This document shows positions 48,141 to 59,998 of a stretch of 64,000 bases of DNA, piece by piece (positions within the stretch are counted from its first letter, which is position 1; every line of letters starts with the position of its first letter). The notes under the pieces were generated by a model. It made no database searches. It was not told the origin of the DNA and saw nothing but the letters and a program-made list of their open reading frames with translations. Source of the stretch: Plectrocnemia conspersa (taxonomy: Eukaryota > Arthropoda > Insecta > Trichoptera > Polycentropodidae); NCBI GenBank assembly GCA_009617715.1, contig VTFK01000015.1, forward strand, positions 1,178,001 to 1,242,000. Reading direction: 5' to 3'. Made by a program: the position numbers and the translations under genes.

Positions 48141-50389
48141 ATCGCAATACTATTTTGTGGGTGTCAGTATATCTAAATTTATATCTTTAAATATATTTAA
48201 GTACCAACGGAATAGATTTTTTAAGCCAATAGTATAAAATCAGTAACATAATCTGTGTATAGTTAGGTAATAAAAATTCAGTTCAGCCCATTGATTCTTA
48301 ACGATTTTTGCATGAATTGTTATTGAAGAGTCTCGAGTCTCAAGGGTGTACTTGAATGGTTTTCAATGTTGAAAATAAGGCTTTCGACAATTTTATAGCC
48401 TGTTGAATCGACCATAATTTAAATGAATAGCGTTTTTACGAATAAAATATATTATCATGATAAAAATAATTATTTATTATTTTATAAATAAATTAGTTGA
48501 TCAACCATTCAACAGATGTCTCTGAATCATGTAAATTAATCAACTTTATACGTGTATTATATCATAAAACAGTATACATAAATATAATATTAATCCTATA
48601 TAATCGTGCTTTTAAATCGCATAATTCTTACACTAGGCCAAAATCATATAAAGATAGTATATCGCTGACACGGCAATTTTTCATTCCGAACACGCGTCTG
48701 AAATCTGATGAATAATGTATAGGCTCTGCAAATCGCTTATCTTAACATTCAAAACGGGATGTGTTAGCTTTTACACAATGAGTGGCACATATTCGTTTTT
48801 GTGTGTGGGTAATAGTTGATTTTTGGGTAAATAACGCCATTTTTAATTTCATGGAAAATATACTTTCAATAATCGATAAAAACACTGCCATTATTTCACA
48901 TCCTGAGAAGCGATAAGATTTATCTTCGAGAGATCTCTCGTAAGAAGCCAAAGATTAAAAAGATATTATTCCCACCTGTTTTACTACCTACGTCTACGTA
49001 ACGACCTCTCGCCAGCAAGTTAAATCACAGGAAGAACTGGAATAGAAAAAGAATATCGCACAACACTCTCTTTTCCTTTGTCGAGATAATCGACGTCGGC
49101 ACAGCAGCCGAACAAAAGTGAGTGCAAATACTTGCGAGCAGTGTGTGATGTCGCTCATTTTTCAAATTCCCCTTAGAACTCTTTTCGAGATAGCAATTTT
49201 TTTCATAGTTTATATTTATAAATCAAAAAGAGTGAAATGTTTAAATTCGTAGCGTTGGTCAACCTGTTTGTGTACTGTAAAAACTGACGTTCGATAATTG
49301 ATGTTCGTAAATCCTCAATTTGACAATTGCGAACTATTATTATGATTATGAATTAGAGCATTATTTTTAATTTGCGAAAGTCATATAATATAGTTGTATG
49401 TAGGTAATTAGATGAATATTGAGTTGTGTGATTTCTGTTATGTAATAATTTAGAGACCCATACACTTTACGACTTTACGTGTGTTGTGTTATTATTTTTC
49501 AGATTATTTCAGTTCGCACCAATGCGAGCTATAATCCAGTTAGTCAGGTTGAAAACCTTTGTCTGTGTCAGCCAGCGTTTGTATTTGCCGGATTTGATGC
49601 AGGAAGTTCCTGCTATCGACCAGAGAATGCGCGCGCAGTTCTGCCCCATAACAGATATGACGCAAATCGAGACCCACATAACCTACCCCACTTTGCGCCG
49701 ACGCAGATATTTTCAAATTACTCTAATTTAATAACTTGTTAACTTTCTGTTCGGTCATTGCTATCTAACATGCAATTTCAACCCTCGTCTTATAAGTTCC
49801 CCTGAAATGTTGCCACACGAAAAAATACTCGAAGAAGTATCTAGACGCATACTGCTTCTTCCCAACACGCGCGGAAGCAATTTAACGCGTCCTGACAACT
49901 TGTCAAAATGTGGCACATCCGTTTTTAGGCGCGCGTGCCCTCGTTAAAATTATAATTTTATTTATAAGGGCTGATCCGCCTACGATCCGAAAGGCATAGT
50001 TTTGCTTAATCCGAAGTTCGACGAAGTATAAAAATACACCTAACGATTGTTCGCGGTTGACCGGTTTCACTTTTGTGACCTATTCGCCTTATTCCATTTC
50101 CAGACTGACATTTCGATATTTTGTGCGAGTTCGCGTTTTGGAAATAATACTCAAATGGAATATTGTAGCGTCCTAAGAAAACTTTTCTTAGGGCGTATAT
50201 TTTGTCATCACGGTATTCCTGGGATTAAGTTAATATTTCAGTATTACAAATTGTTGATAAATTGTTCTGTTGATGTGCCTTAGTATATAACATTTTATTA
50301 TTTATTTATGTCATTTATGATAAGACTAGAAATATTTTTAAATATCCATCTTAGGATTTTTGAAACTAAATTTCTACTATATAATTAGA
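48141..50389. other. intronic stretch; GC-richer patch at 49500-49740
   Basis: After a TTTTTCAG at about 49495-49502, two overlapping frames of about 80 codons run to 49740 in less AT-rich sequence. Neither has a usable donor in the right phase or a recognised motif. The rest is AT-rich and empty. Confidence 0.35.
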
Positions 50390-51490
50390 AATAATACGTC
50401 ACAATGTGAAACATATTGATTACGAAAAATAATATAAATTAAATGGCCGCCTCTGGACCTTTTGCAGCAGCTGATCTTTTCGATGTCATTTTCAATAACT
50501 TTTGCGTACATATCGGGTGGTATCTCAGCTATAACTTGGCGGATGTTGGTTTTTAGGTGCTTCAACGTTTCGGGTTTGTCGGCGAAGACACGACTCTTGG
50601 CGTAACCCCACAAAAAAATGCGACGGCGTTAAATCGCATGATCTTGGCGGCCAATTGACGTCACCAAACGTGAAATAATACGACTTGCGAACTTTTCAGG
50701 CAAGACATCTAATGTTGCACCTAAGGTATTGCAAGTTGCGCCGTCACTTTTCAACCATGTCTTCCACGTCAATGTCTTCCATTTCGTGCCATAAATAATC
50801 GGTTATCGTTTTCCAAAAAGTAAAGGTCAATGACGCCAGCTGACCACAATGCGTACCAAACAATCACTTTTTGAGCATGTAATAGTCTCTCATGAATCAC
50901 ATGAGGATTTTCCTTGTTCCATGTGCAGAAATTTTGTTTATAACATACCCAGAGAAGTGGATATGTGCTTCGCCAGAGAAGATTTTCTTTGAAAAATCAA
51001 CATTAACTTCCTGCATTCACCAATTCTTCACTGTCCATTGTCTCTGGGCTTCAGTTCTTGTATTATCTGAATGTTGTATGGGTATTGGTGCAAGGCCAGA
51101 TGCAAAATGTGCCAAAGGGAACGATAAGAAAAGCCCTAAAGCTGCGAACGCTGACGTCTTCGGCCACACTTTCAATATTCTCGGCTGAACGAGCGTCACA
51201 ATGATGCACAAGTTCCAACGCTTTCAATTTCATAAAATTTTTCCCTACGTTGCGAATTACTAACTCAGAACGATGAAATTTACCATAATCTTCCCGTAAA
51301 TTTCGATACACAGTTCGTAAAGAATATATGATATTTCTGTAGAACAATGGAGCATTTTGATTAAGCGATCCATTTCGTACTTGTGTTGTTGTAAACTAAC
51401 ATTTGACACTTTGAACACGCGTGATTATTGACAGCTATCTGATTTACAGTGCTGTCAACATAGGAAACTCGAATTGGATCAGCCTGTACA
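50390..51490 (-). mobile_element. second Tc1/mariner-type copy, left end lost, inactive
   Basis: Same family as 11553-12733. The C-terminal part has KSRVFADKPETLKHLKTNIR and KRSRGGHLIYI. The N-terminal part is in another frame with VYRNLREDYGKFHRSELVIR. The right end is GGAAACTCGAATTGGATC (about 51464-51481). The region coding the QQDG motif near 50740 is frameshifted. No matching left inverted end is visible. Confidence 0.82.
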
Positions 51491-53317
51491 TCAAAATTTT
51501 TTTTTTTAAATCATTTGGTTATTAAAAAATACTTAATATAACGTATTTCACAATAATAACAGAAAATGTTTCCAGTTAATTGTCTAAAATGTCATAAGAA
51601 TTATTTCAGAAATTGTGCTATCTAATATTTTTAAATTATCTCTTTCTTGTAAATAATGAACGACTTCTTGGAATTCCCAGATGCAGTTTTTTTTTATTAT
51701 ATTTGTGTTTATCTATTAATATGTATTAAAAAATATGTATATTTTAATATTATGTATATACATGTGTGCGATCCACCATCCCCATTCTATTACACTTCGA
51801 TGCCCATTCTCCTTCTCCGCCCGTTGTCGCACTGTTGGCCAATCGATGTAGGGTGGATGGGGTCGCTTTGGTTGTCGGGAGGCGAACCCCCACAGAAACC
51901 ACCCCAAAGAATGTAGTGAGGGGTCGCGAGGGGAAGGTTACTCCGTAAAGGGCGATCCTCTGCCAGTACTGCGCAGGGCGTCCTCACGTCGCTATCTTCG
52001 CGACCAGCATCCCGTTTTCGATTTTGTCCGCGAAATTAAATCAAAATATCGCGGCGATGCTGATAAAAAACGTATAATATAATCGCAGTCAATCGTCAAT
52101 TTGACGATTGAATTTATTTAGGTTTTTTGAAGGTCGTTCTAGATGTCGGATGAACGACTTCGCAATGCACCAAAATACTATACTATTGCGTACACTGACT
52201 CGTCTTGTGTAAATTTTGGAGATTTCAATAATTATATAATAACGCGATTCTTAATAATATAATATTATTCAAATAGGCGATTGTAAATTTTCAACAATGC
52301 GTATTGTATCGAAGTGTTTGTTTATGTTTTTATTTACAAGTTATTACCAAATATAGTGTGTGGGAAAGTAGCAAACACGCGACAGGTTAATTGACTGGGG
52401 TCAGGTGGTTGAAAAGGTATTGAATTTCGTCCGAGAAAACCTTGAACCAGAAATTATGTTAGCGTTAACCCTTTGAATTGAAAGGTGATACAATGCAACA
52501 ATAAAAAAACTGTAAATTATTTTAAAAAAATCGAACGTTCCTCTGTATGTAATTACATATCAATGTTGTTATATTATATTATAAAACACTGGATCTTTGT
52601 CGAATATGCTTTTGAAATCAGCATATTAAAACATAAAAAACGCGTTTCCTTGCATGTGAAATACTATACGAACCACCATTTTATAATTTATATTGATAAA
52701 ATATATACACGGTTCGTATTTTACGATCGTTCGGATTTTGCAAACGTAATATCTTTCTCGGTCTCCTTTGCCACCGCATTTGATGGTTTCCCCCCTGGGA
52801 GCTATTATAAGGTTTACGACTTCTCTCTGTTATTTCACATTACACATTCCGCATGTCGAAGCTTTTTGCGTCAAATTCGACTCATATCGAATACATAGGT
52901 ATTCGATATATTAAATACACAAACTTTAAAAACTCACTTTCTAATCGTTGTTAAATTAAACATTAAGTAATTCCTGTAATAGATTTTATCTCGCGGTAAA
53001 TTATTTTAATGGATACCAACAAAAGTTACGAGCTTATCGTAAATTCAGTTATCGATGCACTTGTGTAATAATACATACATCCTTTAAATATAAAAATAAA
53101 CAATAGAATTTATTAAAATTTAATATTTATATATGTATGGTATATATACGGAAGTGTTTTGTGACACAAATAAGATAATTCAAGTGAATAGGTATCGTCG
53201 CATGTGCATGTGTATTGTTTATACAAATTAGAAGCGTTTCAAAACGTGTATAGGTCGTGTTAGCGCCGTGTTAATTGTGATGAATCGCTAAGTGGTCAGA
53301 ACAAAAATGACGTTCGG
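51491..53317. other. intronic stretch with a GC-rich block at 51770-52030
   Basis: The block 51770-52030 is markedly GC- and CpG-richer than its surroundings. It carries competing frames on both strands but none with a motif. A promoter or 5' leader for one of the alternative first exons downstream is possible; I see no direct proof. A 137-codon frame at 52485-52898 is AT-biased and unrecognised. Confidence 0.35.
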
Positions 53318-53324
53318 TATATAA
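53318..53324 (+). promoter_or_regulatory. possible TATA box for the short alternative first exon
   Basis: TATATAA lies 51 bp upstream of the ATG at 53375, a spacing that would put transcription start about 20-30 bp before the ATG. In AT-rich DNA such a string occurs often by chance, so this is weak. Confidence 0.25.
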
Positions 53325-53374
53325 TATGAAGATGCTAGTTGATATGGAGCAAACGGAGATTTTGCGATGAAAAG

Positions 53375-53443
53375 ATGACTTGCTGGGAAGGCGTCGGCAT
53401 CTTGGGACCCTGCTCTTTACTGTCCTCTTCAGACCCCTCAAAC
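53375..53443 (+). CDS. candidate short alternative first exon of the large gene
   Basis: From the ATG at 53375 (AAG before it, A at -3) the frame gives 23 residues, MTCWEGVGILGPCSLLSSSD then PSN. It ends at a donor AAC|GTTAGT in phase 0. Base composition is clearly less AT-rich than the flanks. Phase 0 is the same as the ends of exon 3 and of the long exon at 58031, so it could splice to 58138. It is not in itself proof of coding: it is short and I recognise no motif. Confidence 0.4.
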
Positions 53444-54614
53444 GTTAGTACATAATTTAATTATTGCATTTATCGTACGTGTATGGGTATCTGCCTAGAC
53501 AATTAATTGCGTTTTTAAACACGCGATATGCAGTCGTAACACAGTGAATGTCGTCCATGTTATTTTTTTTAATTTAGTAGCAATATCATTGTATACATTT
53601 AGATAGGAAAAACTATATTATAAATTATGATGAGTTTTTTAATGCAATTATTATAATTTATACATGCATATATATTATAATAAATGTTAATTTAATTTCC
53701 CACGCAGCGTAAAAAAATATTAATATTTTATTTATAAACTGCTCCTGAAAAGTGCGCAAAAAATTCCGATATTTTACTAATTAAATTTTATTAAGTAGGT
53801 CACGTGTCGAGAAATCATATTGCAAATATTTTAATATTAATTGGTCGCGCAATGAGTTTTTTTTTTTGTTAATTTAACTTATACGTTAAAATTTAATACA
53901 ATCTTCGACAAACGTCTCTATGAATTGCTTAAATTATTATTATGCTCCATTCGCCCACGTGAAAATAAAAATAGCATTCTAACTTCATCGTTCGTTTTAA
54001 TGTAATATGTAGATGTCTGTTATTAATGAATGATATTTTACAAATGTCATTCGCTTGTCTTCTAATGTTTGTTTTTGTTTATTTCTTTAACATTTGTCCA
54101 AACAAAGCTGATGAGGGGGGGAGGGGCCGGCGATGTAAATAACTAGAGTCCGGATCATTTTTAATAAAATGGAAAAATTACAAAAGAATTATTCGAAATT
54201 TGGGCGATCGATCGATAGATTTAGTTTGAGTTTCCGAGTACCGGATCTCCGTTCCTTTATCTATTAGCTTATGACTTTCTAGAATTCTCTATGGGTCCCA
54301 GTGAACAATTTATGAAATGGTTTTATTAACATATTTTGGTTTTTATTTTCGCTTATATAAGAAAACGTGTTTGCGTACTGTCTTTAAATATTATATTTTA
54401 AAAGTCAGTAAATGGGAAACGGGCAGCAACAATAAGCACCGGGGCTCGATTTTTCTCTCGGCAGCCCTATGCCCAAACATGCATGTATCTAAATATTTTT
54501 AAGCGGCTATTAGCTATTTCTAAAATGTCTAATGCAGATATAAAAGCAATATATATTTTATAAATTATCATTACTTTGTTTTTGTTATATATTTATATTT
54601 AAAATTAACGAATC
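53444..54614. other. AT-rich intronic stretch, nothing recognised
   Basis: A G-rich run (GAGGGGGGGAGGGG) is near 54115. No exon or repeat ends are seen. Confidence 0.4.
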
Positions 54615-54617
54615 TTA

Positions 54618-54793
54618 TGCTTCCTCTACACTCTCTGGAAGTTACCGAACCAAAGGTCTACCGAATACGGTCGAGGTCGCCGAGACATTAGAGCGGGCAG
54701 ACCCGAGCTCGACCGAAGTAGCCCCGAATTAACACATTAAATTTTCCGTCCTTGCCCAACCATGGCCTACTTCCAGAGAGTGTGGAGGAAGCA
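54618..54793. mobile_element. Harbinger/Tourist-like MITE, 176 bp
   Basis: Inverted ends of 25 bp, 54618-54642 and 54769-54793, differ at one position. They begin TGCTTCCTCTACACTC and end GAGTGTGGAGGAAGCA. TTA lies directly outside both (54615-54617 and 54794-54796). A 3-bp TTA duplication is typical of the PIF/Harbinger group. The core is GC-richer than the flanks and non-coding. Confidence 0.75.
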
Positions 54794-54796
54794 TTA

Positions 54797-55377
54797 GACC
54801 CTATGCAATGAGCATGGATGCTATTCGCACATTTAAAGTTTTTTTTCTTACATAAAATTTTTTTTTTATTATATGGAGGTATTTTTAAAATATTTCTTTT
54901 GATTTACATCAGTTATGTTTAATTTAAAATTAATGTATTAACCTTTACTTGTACCGAAAAAATAATTCTTAAGAAAACTTTAAGAACTCAAAATAATATT
55001 TAAAAAATGGTCTCCGATAACAGTTCAGTAGTAAAAAATATAAACTAGAAATTTAATATAAAAAAACATTCAGTTTAAAAAATTGTACTACATTGTCGAT
55101 TAAAATCCAGCGTCACACTTTCTCAAGGAGATTGCAGTTCATAAGTTAATTATCTTTCCAATAAATTTTAGCGCCGCTCTGCTCGCCCAAATGAAGTTTT
55201 TATGATTAAATAGCTGTTTAATTAATTAAAATGTCTTTAATATTTTACACTGTATGAAAGCTGAGCACAAATTTAATGTCTCAATCAAAAATAAAATAGC
55301 ATTTCGTAGTAAAAATAATACATTTTTTCTAAATTAAAAACTTTGCTAGAATAACGATTTTGACGAAAATAATAAGT
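54797..55377. other. AT-rich intronic stretch, nothing recognised
   Basis: No exon, repeat or inverted end was seen between the two MITEs. Confidence 0.4.
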
Positions 55378-55543
55378 GGTGACAAGATTTTGGAAATATC
55401 AAAAGACGCTAAAAAATAAGGTCATCTTAGACATTTTTGTTCGGATATTCAGCGCTCCGGATACTAAAATAAAAGTCACCTCGGTCATTTTTGCTCGAAG
55501 AGGACAAAGTAGGACATAGTTTTGTAGAGGACGTCTGGTCACC
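55378..55543. mobile_element. MITE with GTGACCAGA ends, copy 2 (about 166 bp)
   Basis: It starts GGTGACAAGATTTTGG and ends GAGGACGTCTGGTCACC. It is the inverse of the copy at 45184-45423 and shorter internally. The left tip has one extra mismatch. Confidence 0.6.
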
Positions 55544-56615
55544 TTATAATATAAATACATATATGGATTAGAACGTAACGTTTTTTTTTTGCTGCAAACA
55601 ATTAAACATATTCTGAAAAAATATACAAAAATTTATCACTGCACGGACGAATAAGTTAAAATTGAACTTTCAAGACCAGCGAGTGTATAAATAACAAACA
55701 TCTGTATTAATTATTATGTGGTATTTATTTTTCGAAATTAAATAGGTTAATAAGCAGGATTTTAAGATATGTTACTACATACATAACTCAATTTCTGTTT
55801 ATTTTTTTATTGATTATTTTACTAATTGATTTAGCTAATATAGCTTATTATTTATACACTAAGCAAATATATTAATTTTTGCAACATCGTCTTATCTAAT
55901 ATAAGCATATATAATATTGTTGAAATGGAGCAATATCTACCGTAGATTTAATTAATTTCTTGTAAAAATACTAATTAAAATTTTTCAAATTTTCTATTAA
56001 ATGTTTCTTATTCAGCTATCGACTTTTCATACAATTTTTTAGCTATTCTTAATGCTTTGACTGCCGTATTTCTACATTGTTGGTTTGTTTTCTATTTTTC
56101 ATTTAAAATCTTATATTTTACTCGTTTTGTTTTTGATTCGTCTCTTCGCGATTTTGGATTGAATCAATGTTCTATTCTAAAATTACATTGACGTTTTTAT
56201 TTTACTATCCACCAATTTTAATCTGTAAAAGTTCCGTTATAGAATCTTAATTGTCATACAATTTAAATTGTATTCATTGTATATTAGTAGGTAAGATTAT
56301 TTTTGTTCGCATCGCTACTATATTCATATATTCAGCGATAATAATGTTATATAAATGAGAATACAACTATTAAGTTTTTAAGCGATAAATGAGTTTAATT
56401 CAATCAAAATGACGGTTATCTATAATATATCTAAAATTCACTGGACGTTATTTAAGTTCTTGAGTTTATAAAAAAAAAAAAATGGGATTTACCGATTGAA
56501 ATGTCAAGTCCGCGTCAAGGGTAGTCGTTGAACGAAATAGAAAGTATTTTTCGTCGGAAAGTGAAAGTTGCAATCCTTATCACCCCCACCCCCTCCATGA
56601 CACCTGTGATCGAAC
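55544..56615. other. AT-rich intronic stretch before the long alternative first exon
   Basis: No coding exon is seen. A poly-A run at about 56468-56481 is followed by less AT-rich sequence from 56490, which may be the 5' leader of the next exon. In-frame TGA at 56607 closes the frame just upstream of the ATG at 56616. Confidence 0.4.
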
Positions 56616-58031
56616 ATGATTAGAGGGTTGAGATGGACGATTCGAGCGATCAGTTCTTCGGTAGCTACCGCTCTGGTGGCATCTAATCCTTTCCGCTGGA
56701 AAACGCCGACCATGGACGAAGAATTTCTGGCGACCAACGCGCATTGGACTCAGCTGAAAGATGACTGGGAGCCTTACGCCATCGATCTGGACGACGGTCT
56801 TCCCGGATACGCGGCCAGCTGCTTCATGATGCCCGCCATGAGCACCCTCGACCTGAACGAGTCTCCGTATTCGCTCAATCACTTCGAGAAAGTTCTGAAA
56901 CAACGCGCGATCTGCCGTCAGGAACGGGAGCTGCCGTCCTTGATCGAGATTTACTCCATGATCGACAGCGAATTTTCTTCGATCGACTCGTACGCCGAAG
57001 ACGAAGAGCTGAACGAGTTACCGAATTACGTTCCCAACAGTTTGCCGTCGTCCTTCGACGACCTGTCGTTCGATAATTCCACACCGGAATCCAAAGAATT
57101 GGACGACGAAGACAGAAATTCGCCTCTTTATCGCGACCTCTTTCAGATAATAAGCGATATGAACGCGTCTATTCCGTTATACATAGAAGAAGATAAAGAG
57201 GAAGCGTTGGCCGTTCAGAGACTGTTGCCGCCTTCGATCCTCGAGTCGAATTCTTCGCTCAGCGAAGACCTCTCCACTGTGATCGAGCGCTTAGATATAA
57301 ATTGCGACTCGAATAATAATCTAGAAACTATCGAATGCGGTTTAGACGACGACGACGCCGACGCCGATAAAAGCTCCAACATCATAGAAAAGTCAATTCC
57401 GTTCAAAGATGTCCAAAGCTTCTGGCACAGTCTCGCCGAAAGCGTTCCGCCGCCGTCTAACGACTACGACGAGGTCGTGGAAATAGAGCTGCCCGTCGAC
57501 GATATCGAAAAAAGTATCGATCCCAAAAAATCTGTATTTGCCAGCTACATCAAAGAACTGCACGAACGCCATATGCGTTGGCAGTCGATTTCGGACGAAA
57601 TTGAACAAGTCGCAAGCCCCGTTCCGACCGAACCGCCCGTGATCGTCGGTTATACGTTGAAACAATCTTTCGTCGACGTCGACCGAAAGAAAGCGAAAAC
57701 AGAATACGACGAAATCAAGGAAGAAATTGTCAATTTGAAAAGCATCTTGGAATCGTATCCGTCTCTCGAAGATTACGATAGCTTTTTGGAAGGCGTATCT
57801 CGCGTCGAAAATAGCGACGCCATGGGATTCGAAAACAAATCGTCCTTCGATAATTTGAACGAGCCCGATTTGATAATCGATGCCATCAAAACTAACGAAT
57901 CGTTTGACGAATTACTCGAGCCGGATCTAATACGCGAGTCTCGCTCGGCCGATCTGATAAAAACGACTTTCGAAGTCGATTATAAAGATTCTCTAGAAAA
58001 AAATAATGTATCGCTCGATTATTTGTGTGAG
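56616..58031 (+). CDS. long acidic alternative first exon of the large gene
   Basis: One exon of 472 codons runs from the ATG at 56616, after an in-frame TGA at 56607, to the donor GTGAG|GTACAA. A second ATG at 56712 (ACCATGG, residue 33) has a better start context and may be the true one, giving MDEEFLATNAHWTQLKDDW. The product is very acidic and Ser-rich, with few hydrophobic stretches. CFMMPAMSTLDLNESPYSLN lies near residue 70, and HRxxRWQSISDEIEQV-type helical text near 325. At about 409-440 the pair SFDNLNEPDLI / SFDELLEPDLI is an internal repeat. It ends in phase 0, as exon 3 does. I recognise no family, and shadow frames on the minus strand are rejected. Confidence 0.8.
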
Positions 58032-58137
58032 GTACAATTTAGCTTTAGACCGAATAGTTTTATATTAAGATGACGCTTATAGTAATGTATCTAACGAATG
58101 CTATTTGTTTGTTTACAGCCCCGAAAACGATCTACAG

Positions 58138-58217
58138 AAGAACTCGTCCGATAGAGTACTGTCAGAACATCAACTGCGCGTTCAACGATCCCTTCAGAAA
58201 CTCAACTTGCCCGATTG
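58138..58217 (+). CDS. exon 4, shared downstream exon of the large gene
   Basis: The acceptor CTACAG|AAGAAC is entered in phase 0, which fits exon 3, the short exon and the long acidic exon. The exon encodes KNSSDRVLSEHQLRVQRSLQ then KLNLPDW, and its donor TTG|GTAATT leaves phase 2. A stronger-looking acceptor TTTGTTTACAG lies 19 bp earlier (exon start 58119). Used in phase 2 it adds PENDLQ before KNSS, so it fits exon 2 directly if exon 3 is skipped. Used in phase 0 it would stop after 11 codons. The segment looks helical and conserved. Its function is unknown. Confidence 0.78.
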
Positions 58218-59998
58218 GTAATTATTAAACATTCTTAATACATTATACATTATTAAATCTATTCGGATTATTTATCACTTAATGCGCCTCACTTTCGCGC
58301 ATAAGAAACACATATACAGTCGGCATATTTAAATTACATATTACTAAAACTACCCTACTGATAATTAATAAAATTAGTGTGGGCACTCACTTTTCGGTCA
58401 TAAATATTCAATCTACACAAAAGGAAAAAAATCTTTGTCGGCTTTTGTAAAATTCCATATATTACTCATAAAATGAGACTTCAGAATATGAACACTACAT
58501 GTGAGACTATTCTAGAATTTGTCAGCATCGATTCTAAATGAGAATTCATTATGGTTTGATTTAGGATAATATATAAAGATATTCGTAAAGCAATTTTTTA
58601 ACAAAAAAATCATTTTTTAATTATTTAATTTTGTATGGAAAGAATTATAATAACGACATCTGTTAGAATAATATACTATCTAAAATATAATTAGTCCATT
58701 TTGGTGCCCTAAAATATTCAAAGTGTCTGTTAAGATTAAGTTTCATAAAAGCATGTTAACACTTGTCCAAAAGCGTGTTAATCGGAATCCGGCAAATTAA
58801 GTGTTAATATGGCTATATTTTGAGCAGTATCGCCGTACATGTACGGTGGTCGATCTTTTACTGTTTTGAGGTATCTCAGATAATTATATATTTATAATAC
58901 ATACATATATAACTGAAGAAATAATAAATAAAATACATTATATTTCTGCAATATTTTTTTAAATTTAATTTAATATAAATAATTTTTATGTAAAATAATA
59001 CCAATAAATTAAACAAAAAATATTTTATATTAATTTTATAAAAAATATTGAGAGCCTCAAAATTTATATAAAAAAAATTCCACAAGATCCAAATAATAGT
59101 AAAACAAATCAAACCAATAAAACTTAAGAATCACTGATTTTTTCTATATAAATATAAAATAATAATTACAGAAATAATTATGGAAAAATATGTAAAATAA
59201 CTCACTCCCTGGTGTATACTAACAAATTAACAAATATGTATAAATTAACTAATTACTCAAAGGGTTTCACAACCCTAAGGCCTCAGCTGCTAATCGTACT
59301 TGCCCCAAAACTTAAAAAAGCTCTGATTTTTTTAATATTGAACTTTACCCTGCGTATGAAAAGCATCAAGATCATTCAAAACGTTTGCAAAATACATTTT
59401 TAATGTTATATAAACCTTTTAATCATTTTTCTTGTTTTACATAATTCCAAAGAATGCTCTTACGGGTCACAAATATATGTATATATTTGCAGATTTAGCA
59501 ATCTGAATGCTGAACAAAATATCTTCATAGATAAATATCTCATATTTTATACATGGAGCTCATCAATTTGAAACTATTGCTTTATTTCAAGGCTTCAAAC
59601 TGTTATTTTTTTCATTTCGTTTTCATTCCGGTTCAATTAAAAAATATTAAGTGATTAATTTTTTTAAATGTTTTTATTATGACCATTTATTATTTTAAAT
59701 ATGATCATCCTATATTTTTATTATGACCATTTATTATTTTAAATATGATCATCCTATATTTTTATTCTTATCATTCAATATTTATTCTGATCTTGAATAA
59801 TATAATAAAAACGACAAGGCTGTTAATAAAATTCTGACTGAAATTTCATTTTTATTCTGATCCAAAGTTGATTTAAATTCTGACTATTTAATTTATTGCC
59901 TAAATAAATTTAGCCAAATTTAAAACCATTAATAAAATATTTATGATTTCACTCTCAGCTAACTTCATACGTTATTTATATTTTATTTGTGTTTATAG
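58218..59998 (+). other. intron 4, with repeats
   Basis: AT-rich intron of 1781 bp. It holds a 44-bp tandem repeat (59671-59758) and a unit of the interspersed repeat (59800-59905) shared with 38976-39105. No coding signal is seen in between. Confidence 0.7.
59671..59758. repeat. 44-bp tandem duplication
   Basis: The units 59671-59714 and 59715-59758 both read TTTTTATTATGACCATTTAT followed by TATTTTAAATATGATCATCC. A partial third copy begins at 59759. Confidence 0.92.

Noticed and set aside
56580..56903. Minus-strand frame over the long acidic exon
   Set aside because: It lies opposite a long, phase-consistent plus exon and shows Arg/Gly-rich shadow composition.
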